Source: UBA8752 sp042095055
Lineage (GTDB): Bacteria; Bacteroidota; Bacteroidia; Flavobacteriales_D; Sanyastnellaceae
Direction of reading: 5' to 3'
NCBI GenBank assembly: GCA_042095055.1
Contig: JBELBZ010000005.1
Location: forward strand, 1-64,000
DNA length: 64,000 nt
Shown here: positions 26,004 to 33,543 of the stretch, piece after piece
How positions within the stretch are numbered: position 1 is the stretch's first letter
Layout of the letters: each line of letters begins with the position of its first letter
Position numbers and translations under genes: made by a program
Notes under the pieces: model-generated
Told to the model about the DNA's origin: nothing
The model's database searches: none
Seen by the model: only the letters and a program-made list of their open reading frames with translations

Positions 26004-27208
26004 GGCTTGTTGACCGTCTTGTGAAAGTATCGGGGGGCACTTCCCTCCATGGGTTGGTCGTGCAACAGGGAAACCAAGTCCGCCAGCATCACATCCGGTT
26101 CCAACACTGCCTGTCCGAAATAATCTACTTCTGCGGTATTGCAATGGAAGAGCAACTTGTCCTCAAGGGACAGCCAAGACATGGCGGCAGTGGCATCCTC
26201 GCGGTACCAGCCTTCAGGTGCATAGACCACCTTTCCCCAAGCATCGGCATCGGCGGCCAAAACAGCGAATTGCTCAAGCTCCATTTCGATGTTGCTTCCG
26301 ACGCGCCGCAACCCCATCGCCTCCTCGGTGTGGCGATCGAGTAAATATTGCCCGCCGGCATCTTCCACCAAACGGGCGACAAGACCGTCAAAAGTGGGGG
26401 CCGTCCACAGCCCCCCTTGCTCACTGCCCGTGAACACCACAGGCCGTCCAGAGGCTGCCGCCCATTGTTGCCCCCTGTCACGTGCTGCTGCATAGCGCAA
26501 CGCTATTTGATCAAAGGCCACATTCGCTGCGGGGCCTTGGCCCAAAAGCCACCCAAATACTTTGATGTATTCCGCCCGAGCCAGCGGATGCTCCTCCTCG
26601 TATTCTCTCAAGGGCATGACCTTGACGCCCGTCCGGTCGTTCACTCCTCTCATGGGGTCACCAAATGGATAGGATGTCAGCACATCGGCCCCCGATGCCA
26701 CCAAAGCCTCCTCGTCCAGGCCACCGTCGCCCCCCAAATCCATGGGTTGCTCCGCATCTGCGGGGAGGTCAACCCTGTTCTTGTATCCGGTGCCAACCCA
26801 CTGTTCTATGGCCTGTAGCGCTTTTAAATGGGGGACATGGGTCGTAGACCAAGTGGCCACTTTGGGGGAAACAGGCAATGCCCTGGCGGGCGTTGAGCTG
26901 GAGACAGAGGAGTCTGTTTTTGACGTCTGTCCTGAGCGGGTCCATGGTGTCCATTCACCCTCAGCACTCTGCAGCCACAGCGTGTCTCTTCCTTTGGAGA
27001 AACCAAAAAACCGAGCAAACTCGACACCCGTCAAGTCAGGTCCGGTGCCCTCCGCAACGTCCACCCCACTCTGAGGGGACGTTCCGCAAGACCACATTCC
27101 TACGCAGAGCGAAACCCAACACAACACACCCCTTGCTGTCATCCAGGCGCTCGGCCTTCGCGACCGTTCGAAGCGTGGTTTGTTGGTGGCCCAGTTGGTA
27201 AAGTCCAT
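26000..27208 (-). CDS. Substrate-binding lipoprotein of the iron-complex/cobalamin importer
   Basis: 402 residues; lipobox-like MWSC after a hydrophobic segment. TroA/BtuF-like: VATWSTTHVPHLKALQAI, DEEALVASGADVLTSYPFG, VKVMPLREYEEEHPLARAEYIKVFGWLLGQ, and VARLVEDAGGQYLLDR. This is the first gene of a three-gene operon with permease and ATPase. The promoter box four bases before 27208 supports this start although the n-region before the signal helix is long; Met at 27142 is the alternative. The ligand could be a siderophore, heme or B12; no TonB receptor or B12 riboswitch is nearby. Confidence 0.85.
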   Translation of the reverse strand: MDFTNWATNKPRFERSRRPSAWMTARGVLCWVSLCVGMWSCGTSPQSGVDVAEGTGPDLTGVEFARFFGFSKGRDTLWLQSAEGEWTPWTRSGQTSKTDSSVSSSTPARALPVSPKVATWSTTHVPHLKALQAIEQWVGTGYKNRVDLPADAEQPMDLGGDGGLDEEALVASGADVLTSYPFGDPMRGVNDRTGVKVMPLREYEEEHPLARAEYIKVFGWLLGQGPAANVAFDQIALRYAAARDRGQQWAAASGRPVVFTGSEQGGLWTAPTFDGLVARLVEDAGGQYLLDRHTEEAMGLRRVGSNIEMELEQFAVLAADADAWGKVVYAPEGWYREDATAAMSWLSLEDKLLFHCNTAEVDYFGQAVLEPDVMLADLVSLLHDQPMEGSAPRYFHKTVNKP

Positions 27209-27212
27209 GGTT

Positions 27213-27220
27213 CAAAAGTA
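27213..27220 (-). promoter_or_regulatory. -7 box of the ABC importer operon
   Basis: TACTTTTG on the minus strand, then AACC, then ATG. Only 18 bases from the opposite-facing box at 27239. Confidence 0.6.
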
Positions 27221-27238
27221 CGGGGGGCGCCGGGGCCG

Positions 27239-27246
27239 TAAATTTG
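27239..27246 (+). promoter_or_regulatory. -7 box of the acyl-CoA carboxylase gene
   Basis: TAAATTTG, 22 bases before the ATG at 27269. Divergent from the importer promoter, so the two RNA polymerase sites overlap. Confidence 0.5.
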
Positions 27247-27268
27247 GGTGAACCCGCAACGATCGGAC

Positions 27269-28915
27269 ATGCCCATTCCAAAGGAGGAAATCGAACGCCA
27301 ACAGCGCGCTGACGCCATGAAGCTCAAGCTCTCGGAATTGGACCACCAATTCCAAAAAGTGAAGCTGGGCGGCGGCCAGGCCCGCATCGATAAGGAACAC
27401 AGCAAGGGCAAATTAACCGCCCGCGAGCGGCTGGCCCTGTTGATGGACCAGGATGAAACCATCCTTGAGGTCGGCGCGTTTTCTGGCCACGGGATGTACA
27501 AAGAGCACGGAGGCTGTCCCGGAGGAGGCTGCGTGGTGGTCATTGGAAAAGTCAGCGGCGTGCGTTGCATAGCTGTCGCCAACGATGCCACGGTCAAAGC
27601 GGGGGCCTGGTTCCCCATCACCGGAAAAAAGCACTTGCGGGCTCAAGAACTCGCTTTTGAGTTTCACTTGCCCATCGTCTACTTGGTCGACAGCGCAGGG
27701 GTGTATTTGCCCATGCAGGATGAAATTTTCCCTGACAAGGAGCACTTTGGACGCATATTCAGAAACAACGCGAGGCTGAGCGCTGCTGGAATCCCTCAAC
27801 TTGCCGCCGTCATGGGCAGCTGTGTTGCAGGAGGAGCTTACCTCCCCATCATGAGCGACGAGAGCATCATCGTCAGAGAAACCGGCAGCATCTTCTTGGC
27901 TGGACCGTACCTCGTAAAAGCAGCCATTGGTGAAGACGTAGGGGCCGAAGACCTCGGGGGTGCGGACATGCATGGCAGCATTTCCGGGGTGGTGGATCAT
28001 GTGGTGGAAGACGACCGCGAAGCCTTGGAATTGTTGAGGAAATTGATGGCACATCGGGCGGGAAGGCCCAGCATTCGGCATTACAACCGCGCTGCGCCTG
28101 CCCTCCCCTTAGGAGACCACGACGCACTGCTTTCCGTGCTGCCCGCCTCGCGCCGCGAAGCTTACGATGCCCGCAACCTACTGTCGGCCTTGGTGGACAA
28201 TGGAGAATACGTAGAATTCAAGCGCGATTATGGCAAAACCTTGTTGTGCGCCACAGCGCGCATCGACGGCTGGAGCGTCGGGATCGTGGCCAACCAAAGA
28301 ACCCTTGTCAAGAGCGCCAAGCAAGGCACCCAATTCGGCGGGGTCATCTATTCGGACAGCGCAGACAAGGCTGCCCGTTTCATCATGAACTGCAATCAAA
28401 AGGGCCTTCCCTTGGTCTTTTTGCAGGATGTGACCGGATTTATGGTGGGCTCGAAAAGCGAGCAAGGCGGCATCATCAAGGATGGCGCGAAGCTGGTCAA
28501 TGCCATGGCCAACTCCGTGGTGCCCAAGTTCACCGTAGTCGTAGGCAACAGTTACGGAGCGGGGAATTATGCGCTCTGCGGCAAGGCCTATGACCCGAAG
28601 TTCATGGTCGCCTGGCCCACCGCTGAACTGGCCGTCATGGGTGGAGCACAGGCCGCTGGGGTGCTGCTTCAAATTGAAGTGGCGACACGCAAGAAAAAAG
28701 GAGAGGAGATCACGCCGGAGCGGGAGAAGGAGCTGAGGGAAGCCATTGAGAGCCGGTACAAGGAACAAGTGTCTCCCTATTACTCGGCTGCGCGACTTTG
28801 GGTGGATGCCATCATCGACCCGAGGGACACACGGCAGTGGATTTCAGAGGGCATAGCACTGGCAGACGGCGCCCCTCCAGAGGGGCCATACCGGACCGGT
28901 GTGATGCAGACCTGA
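27269..28915 (+). CDS. Acyl-CoA carboxylase beta subunit (methylcrotonyl-CoA carboxylase-like)
   Basis: Carboxyltransferase half of a biotin-dependent carboxylase, 548 residues. Begins MPIPKEEIERQQRADAM; body shows KGKLTARERLALLMD, PITGKKHLRAQELAFE, VYLVDSAGVYLPMQDEIFPD, SCVAGGAYLPIMSDE, FLQDVTGFMVGSKSE, NSYGAGNYALCGKAYDP and WPTAELAVMGGAQAA. LPMQDEIFPD is typical of methylcrotonyl-CoA carboxylase beta chains, which act in leucine breakdown; propionyl or geranyl-CoA cannot be excluded. No biotin carboxylase/carrier subunit lies in the window, so its partner is encoded elsewhere. It ends four bases from the convergent gene at 28919. Confidence 0.92.
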   Translation: MPIPKEEIERQQRADAMKLKLSELDHQFQKVKLGGGQARIDKEHSKGKLTARERLALLMDQDETILEVGAFSGHGMYKEHGGCPGGGCVVVIGKVSGVRCIAVANDATVKAGAWFPITGKKHLRAQELAFEFHLPIVYLVDSAGVYLPMQDEIFPDKEHFGRIFRNNARLSAAGIPQLAAVMGSCVAGGAYLPIMSDESIIVRETGSIFLAGPYLVKAAIGEDVGAEDLGGADMHGSISGVVDHVVEDDREALELLRKLMAHRAGRPSIRHYNRAAPALPLGDHDALLSVLPASRREAYDARNLLSALVDNGEYVEFKRDYGKTLLCATARIDGWSVGIVANQRTLVKSAKQGTQFGGVIYSDSADKAARFIMNCNQKGLPLVFLQDVTGFMVGSKSEQGGIIKDGAKLVNAMANSVVPKFTVVVGNSYGAGNYALCGKAYDPKFMVAWPTAELAVMGGAQAAGVLLQIEVATRKKKGEEITPEREKELREAIESRYKEQVSPYYSAARLWVDAIIDPRDTRQWISEGIALADGAPPEGPYRTGVMQT

Positions 28916-28918
28916 CGG

Positions 28919-29461
28919 TCAAGCCCGCTCGCGCTGCATCAATTCCGCCAGCATCAACTTGAGCAGCTCTTCTTCTGCCGTTGCATTGCCCCCCTTCAAT
29001 GCGTTGCGGCCTTGCTGTAATATGAGCATGGCGTCCAGAAGATCCGCCTCGTCATCCAGCCATTCAGGCAGCGCCTCAAACAGCGTCAATGCCTCGACCA
29101 TAATGGGCATTCCCTGTTCTACTGCCCGTGTGGACAAGATGCGCAGGTGCCCTTCTGCACTGCCCCCGCACTCCCACAAGAAACCGAGCAGGTCTGCCAG
29201 CTGATCCGCATTTTCTGGCAGCAAAGCCACTTCCATCAGAGCACTGCCTGCTCCTTCCAGTTTGAGCCCCCTGAGCAACTTCCCCACTTCCTCTTTGACA
29301 CTGGGCTCATCAGTCTCACCCCGCAAACGAACGAGCTCTGGAATGGTCTCAAGCTCTCCTTCGTCTGATGCCCTTTTCAAGGCAGCATCCCTCCGCTCGG
29401 CCACCACAGAGTGCAACCCTTCGTGCAATTCGGCCAACGCCGCGGCCTTCTTTGATTCCAT
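28919..29461 (-). CDS. Hypothetical helical-repeat protein
   Basis: 180 residues, soluble, no signal peptide, acidic and Leu/Glu/Ala-rich. Phrases such as ETIPELVRLRGETDEPSVKEEVGKLL and QLADLLGFLWECGGSAEGHLRIL suggest HEAT-like helical pairs. No enzyme motif and no name that I recognise. It lies 18 bp after the Nudix gene on the same strand, with its own promoter box in that gap. Confidence 0.7.
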   Translation of the reverse strand: MESKKAAALAELHEGLHSVVAERRDAALKRASDEGELETIPELVRLRGETDEPSVKEEVGKLLRGLKLEGAGSALMEVALLPENADQLADLLGFLWECGGSAEGHLRILSTRAVEQGMPIMVEALTLFEALPEWLDDEADLLDAMLILQQGRNALKGGNATAEEELLKLMLAELMQRERA

Positions 29462-29465
29462 GTCA

Positions 29466-29473
29466 CAAAGTTA
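29466..29473 (-). promoter_or_regulatory. -7 box of the 29461 gene
   Basis: TAACTTTG on the minus strand, then TGAC, then ATG. Confidence 0.5.
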
Positions 29474-29479
29474 CATTGG

Positions 29480-30157
29480 TCAGCGTGCGATGGCCCATCG
29501 GGAATGCCAAGCTGCCACCTCAGACAGCATCAAAGCCGTGGCTCCCCAAACAAAGGGAACACCTGGCAAGGCAAATCCAGGAACAGTAAACTGAAATGCC
29601 TCAGATTGGGGCATGTGAATGCGCACGGCTTGTTCGGTACGGAACCGATCTGACACGAGGTCTGCCAAATGGATGTGATGAACGGCGGCAACTTCAACCG
29701 GGTCAGGCACAAGTTCATCAGGCAAGGCTACAGGCGCCAAAAATGGCCGGACGATGAAGTTGCTGGGAACGACGTGGACCTCCGTCAAGGCCACCGGTGA
29801 GCGCAGCGGTGCACATGCATCGGGCAACCCCAACTCCTCTCTCCACTCCCTTTCCGCGCACCTCAGCAGGCTTTCTCCTGACTCACGTGATCCGCCCGGC
29901 AGCGCCATTTGACCTCCGTGCGGCCCCTTTTCCGGCGTGCGCTCTATCAATGCAATGGTTCCTTCGGATTCCAAACCGATCATGACGGCAGCTTCGCGAA
30001 AACCTTGACCGGCCCGACCCTTGCGACGTGCCTCTTGCGCTGAGGAACGGGCATAGGGCATCATGGCTGCATGCGCCGCCACACCGGGCAATGGATGGCC
30101 TGCTGCTTCCCAACCCCGCCAGTCTATTTTCAATTCCCCTGCCCTCTTTTCAGTCAT
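29480..30157 (-). CDS. Nudix hydrolase (CoA pyrophosphatase-like)
   Basis: 225 residues. Nudix box G-x5-E-x7-REWREELG is complete within GGSRESGESLLRCAEREW and REELGLP, preceded by GGQMALPGG as in the NudL/CoA-diphosphatase group. Likely hydrolyses CoA or a related nucleotide diphosphate. Start chosen at MTEKRAGELKIDWRGW; a GGAG sits just before it, one of few Shine-Dalgarno-like sites in this window. Divergent from aat. Confidence 0.85.
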   Translation of the reverse strand: MTEKRAGELKIDWRGWEAAGHPLPGVAAHAAMMPYARSSAQEARRKGRAGQGFREAAVMIGLESEGTIALIERTPEKGPHGGQMALPGGSRESGESLLRCAEREWREELGLPDACAPLRSPVALTEVHVVPSNFIVRPFLAPVALPDELVPDPVEVAAVHHIHLADLVSDRFRTEQAVRIHMPQSEAFQFTVPGFALPGVPFVWGATALMLSEVAAWHSRWAIAR

Positions 30158-30199
30158 GCTCCGTGCTCCTTGTGTTACGGGCCCTAATTTCGTCACGCC

Positions 30200-30880
30200 G
30201 TGCACCAATTGGGATCAGAGTGTTGGTTTCCGCCAGCAGATAAGTTTAGAGAAGATGGTTTGGTAGCCATAGGAGGCGATTTGTCGCCAGACCGGCTCCT
30301 ACTCGCCTATGAAAGGGGGATTTTCCCGTGGTCCGCTCCAGAGGACCCCTTGCTTTGGTGGTGTCCAGACCCTCGTGCTGTGCTGCAGCCAGAACACATT
30401 AAAGTCAGCAAAAGCATGCGTGCGGTCCTGCGTAAAGGGACCTATACGATCACCTTGGATACGGCATTTGAGGGGGTCATTCAGGGTTGCGCTCACCGAC
30501 CAGGAGAAGGCACTTGGATTACCGATGACTTCATTCAAGCTTATATCAAATTGCACAAGCTCGGCTTTGCTCACAGTGTAGAAGCTTGGAATGATTCCGG
30601 TGAACTTGTCGGTGGCCTCTATGGCGTTTCTCTCGGCAGCATGTTCTTTGGCGAGTCCATGTTTGCCCGCTCACCCAATGCCAGCAAAGCCGCATTCATC
30701 GCCCTGTCCCGTCATCTTGCCGCTCAAGAATTTGACCTGATCGACTGTCAGATTATGAACCCACATCTGGCTTCCATGGGGGCCCAGCACATTACCCGAC
30801 CGTCTTTTCTGGAGGCCTTGGAACGCGCCATGAAACATCCTACCAAACGTGGGATTTGGGCCCTTGATCCGCCAGTATGA
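30200..30880 (+). CDS. aat: Leucyl/phenylalanyl-tRNA-protein transferase
   Basis: Adds Leu or Phe to N-terminal Arg/Lys of proteins, marking them for ClpAP degradation by the N-end rule. 226 residues from a GTG start: ECWFPPADK, DGLVAIGGDLSPDRLLLAYE, GIFPWSAPEDPLLWWCPDPR, ELVGGLYGVSLGSMFFGESM and FDLIDCQIMNPHLASMGA are all classic. TAATTTCG, one mismatch from the promoter box, lies seven bases upstream of the GTG. The next gene overlaps its stop by ATGA. Confidence 0.95.
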   Translation: MHQLGSECWFPPADKFREDGLVAIGGDLSPDRLLLAYERGIFPWSAPEDPLLWWCPDPRAVLQPEHIKVSKSMRAVLRKGTYTITLDTAFEGVIQGCAHRPGEGTWITDDFIQAYIKLHKLGFAHSVEAWNDSGELVGGLYGVSLGSMFFGESMFARSPNASKAAFIALSRHLAAQEFDLIDCQIMNPHLASMGAQHITRPSFLEALERAMKHPTKRGIWALDPPV

Positions 30881-31347
30881 GCCGTGATTCAACGGCGCTC
30901 ACAACAAGGACATCGAAGGCCAAACGGGGTTCTTTGAGAGGGGGCTTGAAATGGCTATACCTGAGAATTCTCCGCCTCAGTGGGTGGAAATGTGAAGGGC
31001 CATTCCCTCGGCCCACTCATCAAGCCATGCTCATCATGGGGCCTGGATTGGAACAAGGAAGGGCCATCACATCTCTTGCCGAGCATCGGATGAATTTTAC
31101 GGCCGATTGGATCCACCCACAAGTGGACGGCATGCATTCCAGCCCCCTTCCCGAGCAAAACCTATTGCTGGTCGACCATTGTTCAAGTCACCTCGCCGAT
31201 TGCTTGGATCAAGCTGCAATCCGCGGTATTTCTATTCAACTGATCAGAATGGTGCGTTCCGAAAGAAGAATCCAGTGCAACACACCTTTTAAACCCAGCA
31301 AATTTCCTGAGCGTGACCTCGCGTACATACATCGGATGTTTAGTTAG
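30877..31347 (+). CDS. Degenerate PlsC-like glycerol acyltransferase homologue
   Basis: 156 residues. The N-terminus (KWLYLRILRLSGWKCEGPFP) and C-terminus (ISIQLIRMVRSERRIQCNTP, ERDLAYIHRMF) line up with the about 190-residue acyltransferase family common in Bacteroidota. In that family the catalytic stretch is HTSNWD (H-x4-D), followed later by PEGTR; here the corresponding positions read GPGLEQGRA and VDHCSSH, so both motifs are gone and about 30 residues are missing. The frame is intact, with an ATGA overlap to aat, so it is not an obvious pseudogene. The assignment rests on my recall of family patterns, not an alignment. Confidence 0.55.
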   Translation: MSRDSTALTTRTSKAKRGSLRGGLKWLYLRILRLSGWKCEGPFPRPTHQAMLIMGPGLEQGRAITSLAEHRMNFTADWIHPQVDGMHSSPLPEQNLLLVDHCSSHLADCLDQAAIRGISIQLIRMVRSERRIQCNTPFKPSKFPERDLAYIHRMFS

Positions 31348-31506
31348 TGGGATTAACCCTGAGTTATATCAACGATTCTTCGACGTTGAAAATTTGTCCA
31401 TATCTGACTTGTGAATAATCACAGTTTCACTGTCGTCCTTGGCTACTTTGCACTTGCAGGCGGGGACATTCCCCGAACGATTCACAGCAAAGCCAAACCA
31501 CCCCTC

Positions 31507-31776
31507 ATGGACAAGCACGACTTGATGATTCTCGACATCGTTCAGCAGCACAAAAAGGAAATGCAAGAGCACATCCGTTTGTCTGCGTTAGAGCGCAATT
31601 TTTGGAAACGCATCGAAGGCGATGTCACCCTCAGTGTAGGACAAGCCCGAATCGGGGAGCGGATCACCAGGCTTTACCTGGATGGTATGATCCAAAACAA
31701 AAGCGGCTATATGTTGACCAAAAAAGGCCGTGAGGCATTGAGTCTTGAAGGAGAAAGGCTCGCCCAGATGGCATAA
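31507..31776 (+). CDS. Small hypothetical protein, winged-helix-like
   Basis: 89 residues starting MDKHDLMILDIVQQHKKEM. The phrases ERNFWKRIEGDVTLSVGQARIGERITRLYLDGMIQNKSGYMLTKKGREALSLEGE read like a wHTH with a LTxKGRxAL wing, common in small Bacteroidota regulators, but I cannot name it. Met at 31507 was preferred over the upstream frame start. It is followed by a strong hairpin terminator. Confidence 0.65.
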   Translation: MDKHDLMILDIVQQHKKEMQEHIRLSALERNFWKRIEGDVTLSVGQARIGERITRLYLDGMIQNKSGYMLTKKGREALSLEGERLAQMA

Positions 31777-31800
31777 CCTTCCATCCTATTGAAGTCCATG

Positions 31801-31831
31801 AAAAAGGCCATCCACAAAGGATGGCCTTTTT
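31801..31831. terminator. Bidirectional hairpin terminator
   Basis: AAAAAGGCCATCC, loop ACAAA, GGATGGCCTTTTT: a perfect 13-bp stem with A and T runs on both sides, serving the plus-strand gene ending at 31776 and the minus-strand small gene ending at 31882. Confidence 0.9.
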
Positions 31832-31881
31832 CATGGAAGCATCTTTCGCTTCGCGCTGTATTTGAAACGGGTCTGAACCGC

Positions 31882-32034
31882 TTAGTTCTCCTCGAGTATC
31901 TCAAGTTTGGGATACTTCTCTCTCCAGAAATCCAACTTACTTGGGTCCCTGACCGTTATGACGGTTCTTCCATCCAGCCTCACTTTTATGTTGGGCTGTA
32001 GCTCTTTGGTCTTTTTCCTCTTCTTCTTCGCCAT
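31882..32034 (-). CDS. 50-residue basic small protein
   Basis: A short frame on the minus strand: ATG at 32032-32034, TAA at 31882-31884. It begins MAKKKRKKTKELQPNIKVRL, continues DGRTVITVRDPSKLDFW and ends REKYPKLEILEEN. The Lys-rich head, the following beta-like stretch and the amphipathic end look protein-like, and the downstream hairpin gives it a terminator. No clear promoter box or SD was seen. Function unknown; the basic head would suit RNA or ribosome binding. Confidence 0.6.
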   Translation of the reverse strand: MAKKKRKKTKELQPNIKVRLDGRTVITVRDPSKLDFWREKYPKLEILEEN

Positions 32035-32182
32035 ATCAGGTCGATTGCTGCATTAACAAGGCAGTGCTGTAAAGGTTCGAATGAACGGCATAGCCCTCTG
32101 ACTTCCAAGGCCTACAAAATCAATTGTGAAACTTTCCAAGACCGTTGTTCACAGCGACCAACACATCCAGGCCCCTGGTCCT

Positions 32183-33499
32183 TCAGTGCGCCATCTTTGA
32201 TATCCGGAACCCGAAACCTGCGATATACGCGTAACACAGGGCAGGCAGCAGCAAAGCCAAGCCGAACCCAGAGGCATCTACCAAGGCTCCAAAAGCAGGA
32301 GGAATGACCGCTCCACCCACAATGGCCGTGCACAAAATGCCACTGCCTTGGGGTTTTGCATCTCCCAATTCAGCGATACCCAAGGTGAAAATCGTAGGGA
32401 ACATGATGGAATTGAAAAGGCCCACCGCCAGCAACATCAGCAATGCCGTGAGGCCTGATGCCATGCTGCTGGCCACCACCAATGCCAACGCAACGGTTGA
32501 GAACACCCCCAAAAGCAAGGACGGCTTTAAACGCTGCATCAACCCAGCACCGATAAAACGGCCCACCATGGCTCCTCCCCAATAGAAAGTCAACAGCACC
32601 CCCAGCTTTCCCTTGGGGTCCAAGTCCATGACCGATTGCCCTTTGATCGAGGCCGCCAAACCTGCCATGTTCTCCAAAAATGGATGGGACTGCATCAGCT
32701 CGTGCACATTGAGGTTAAGACCATAATTGACCATGTAACTGCCCAGGGCCACCTCGGCTCCAACGTAGACAAAAATTCCCGCTGCACCTGCCATCAAGCG
32801 GCGGTTGGCAAAGAGTGCTGAGAGGCGCCCTTCGTCAGCCCCACCTTCCAGAATTCGCGGAAGGGAAACCTTGCGAATCACAAACGCCAGCAGTAAGAAT
32901 GCTGCCGCAAGCGCCACAAATGGTACTTGCACTGCGCCAGCCTCAGCGGTGCGATAGAGCTCCAGTGCCGCGGTTGACATCGAGGCCTGCTGCTCCCCCG
33001 TCATCACTGTATCTCCCAAGAGGTATCCTGCACTGATGATGGGTGCAATGGTCGTTCCAAGTGAATTGAAGGCTTGTGCCAAGTTCAAACGGCTCGAAGC
33101 TCCTTCTTCTGGCCCCAAAACCGAGATGTAAGGATTGGCGGCAACCTGGAGAATGGTGATTCCCGATGCAACCACAAACAGAGCGAGCAAAAACAAAGGA
33201 AAGAGTCGCGTAGAAGCTGCAGGATAAAAGATGAGACACCCGATCGCAGCCAGTGACAGGCCTGCCATGATGCCGTTTTTGTAGCCGATGCGCTTGATCA
33301 TCCGTCCGCCAGGTATGGAAATCAAGCCGTATGCCGTAAACCACGCGAACTGAACCAGCCCCGCCTGCAAATAGGTCAATTCAAAGACATCCTTCAGTCT
33401 CGGAATGAGGGCGTCCACCAACACGGTGATGAATCCCCACATGAAAAACAGCGAGGTCACCGTAATGAACGCTCCTCGGAATTGCTTCGAATTGGTCAT
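32183..33499 (-). CDS. MFS sugar transporter, FucP/GluP (fucose or glucose/galactose) type
   Basis: 438-residue inner-membrane proton symporter. FHS-family marks: SLFFMWGFITVLVDALIPRL (helix 1), QFAWFTAYGLISIPGG, GITILQVAANPYISVLG (the ANPY/NPY motif), LNLAQAFNSLGTTIAPI, FVYVGAEVALGSYMVNYG and FYWGGAMVGRFIG. Glucose, galactose or fucose are the family's substrates. Start at MTNSKQFRGAF, three bases after an exact promoter box; an apparent earlier start would be a TTG inside that box. Confidence 0.9.
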   Translation of the reverse strand: MTNSKQFRGAFITVTSLFFMWGFITVLVDALIPRLKDVFELTYLQAGLVQFAWFTAYGLISIPGGRMIKRIGYKNGIMAGLSLAAIGCLIFYPAASTRLFPLFLLALFVVASGITILQVAANPYISVLGPEEGASSRLNLAQAFNSLGTTIAPIISAGYLLGDTVMTGEQQASMSTAALELYRTAEAGAVQVPFVALAAAFLLLAFVIRKVSLPRILEGGADEGRLSALFANRRLMAGAAGIFVYVGAEVALGSYMVNYGLNLNVHELMQSHPFLENMAGLAASIKGQSVMDLDPKGKLGVLLTFYWGGAMVGRFIGAGLMQRLKPSLLLGVFSTVALALVVASSMASGLTALLMLLAVGLFNSIMFPTIFTLGIAELGDAKPQGSGILCTAIVGGAVIPPAFGALVDASGFGLALLLPALCYAYIAGFGFRISKMAH

Positions 33500-33502
33500 G
33501 CC

Positions 33503-33510
33503 CAAAAGTA
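33503..33510 (-). promoter_or_regulatory. -7 box of the FucP-type transporter
   Basis: TACTTTTG on the minus strand, then GGC, then ATG. Confidence 0.55.
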
Positions 33511-33543
33511 GGCAGGCAAAAGCGCTTAAGGGGAAGCTTCAGC

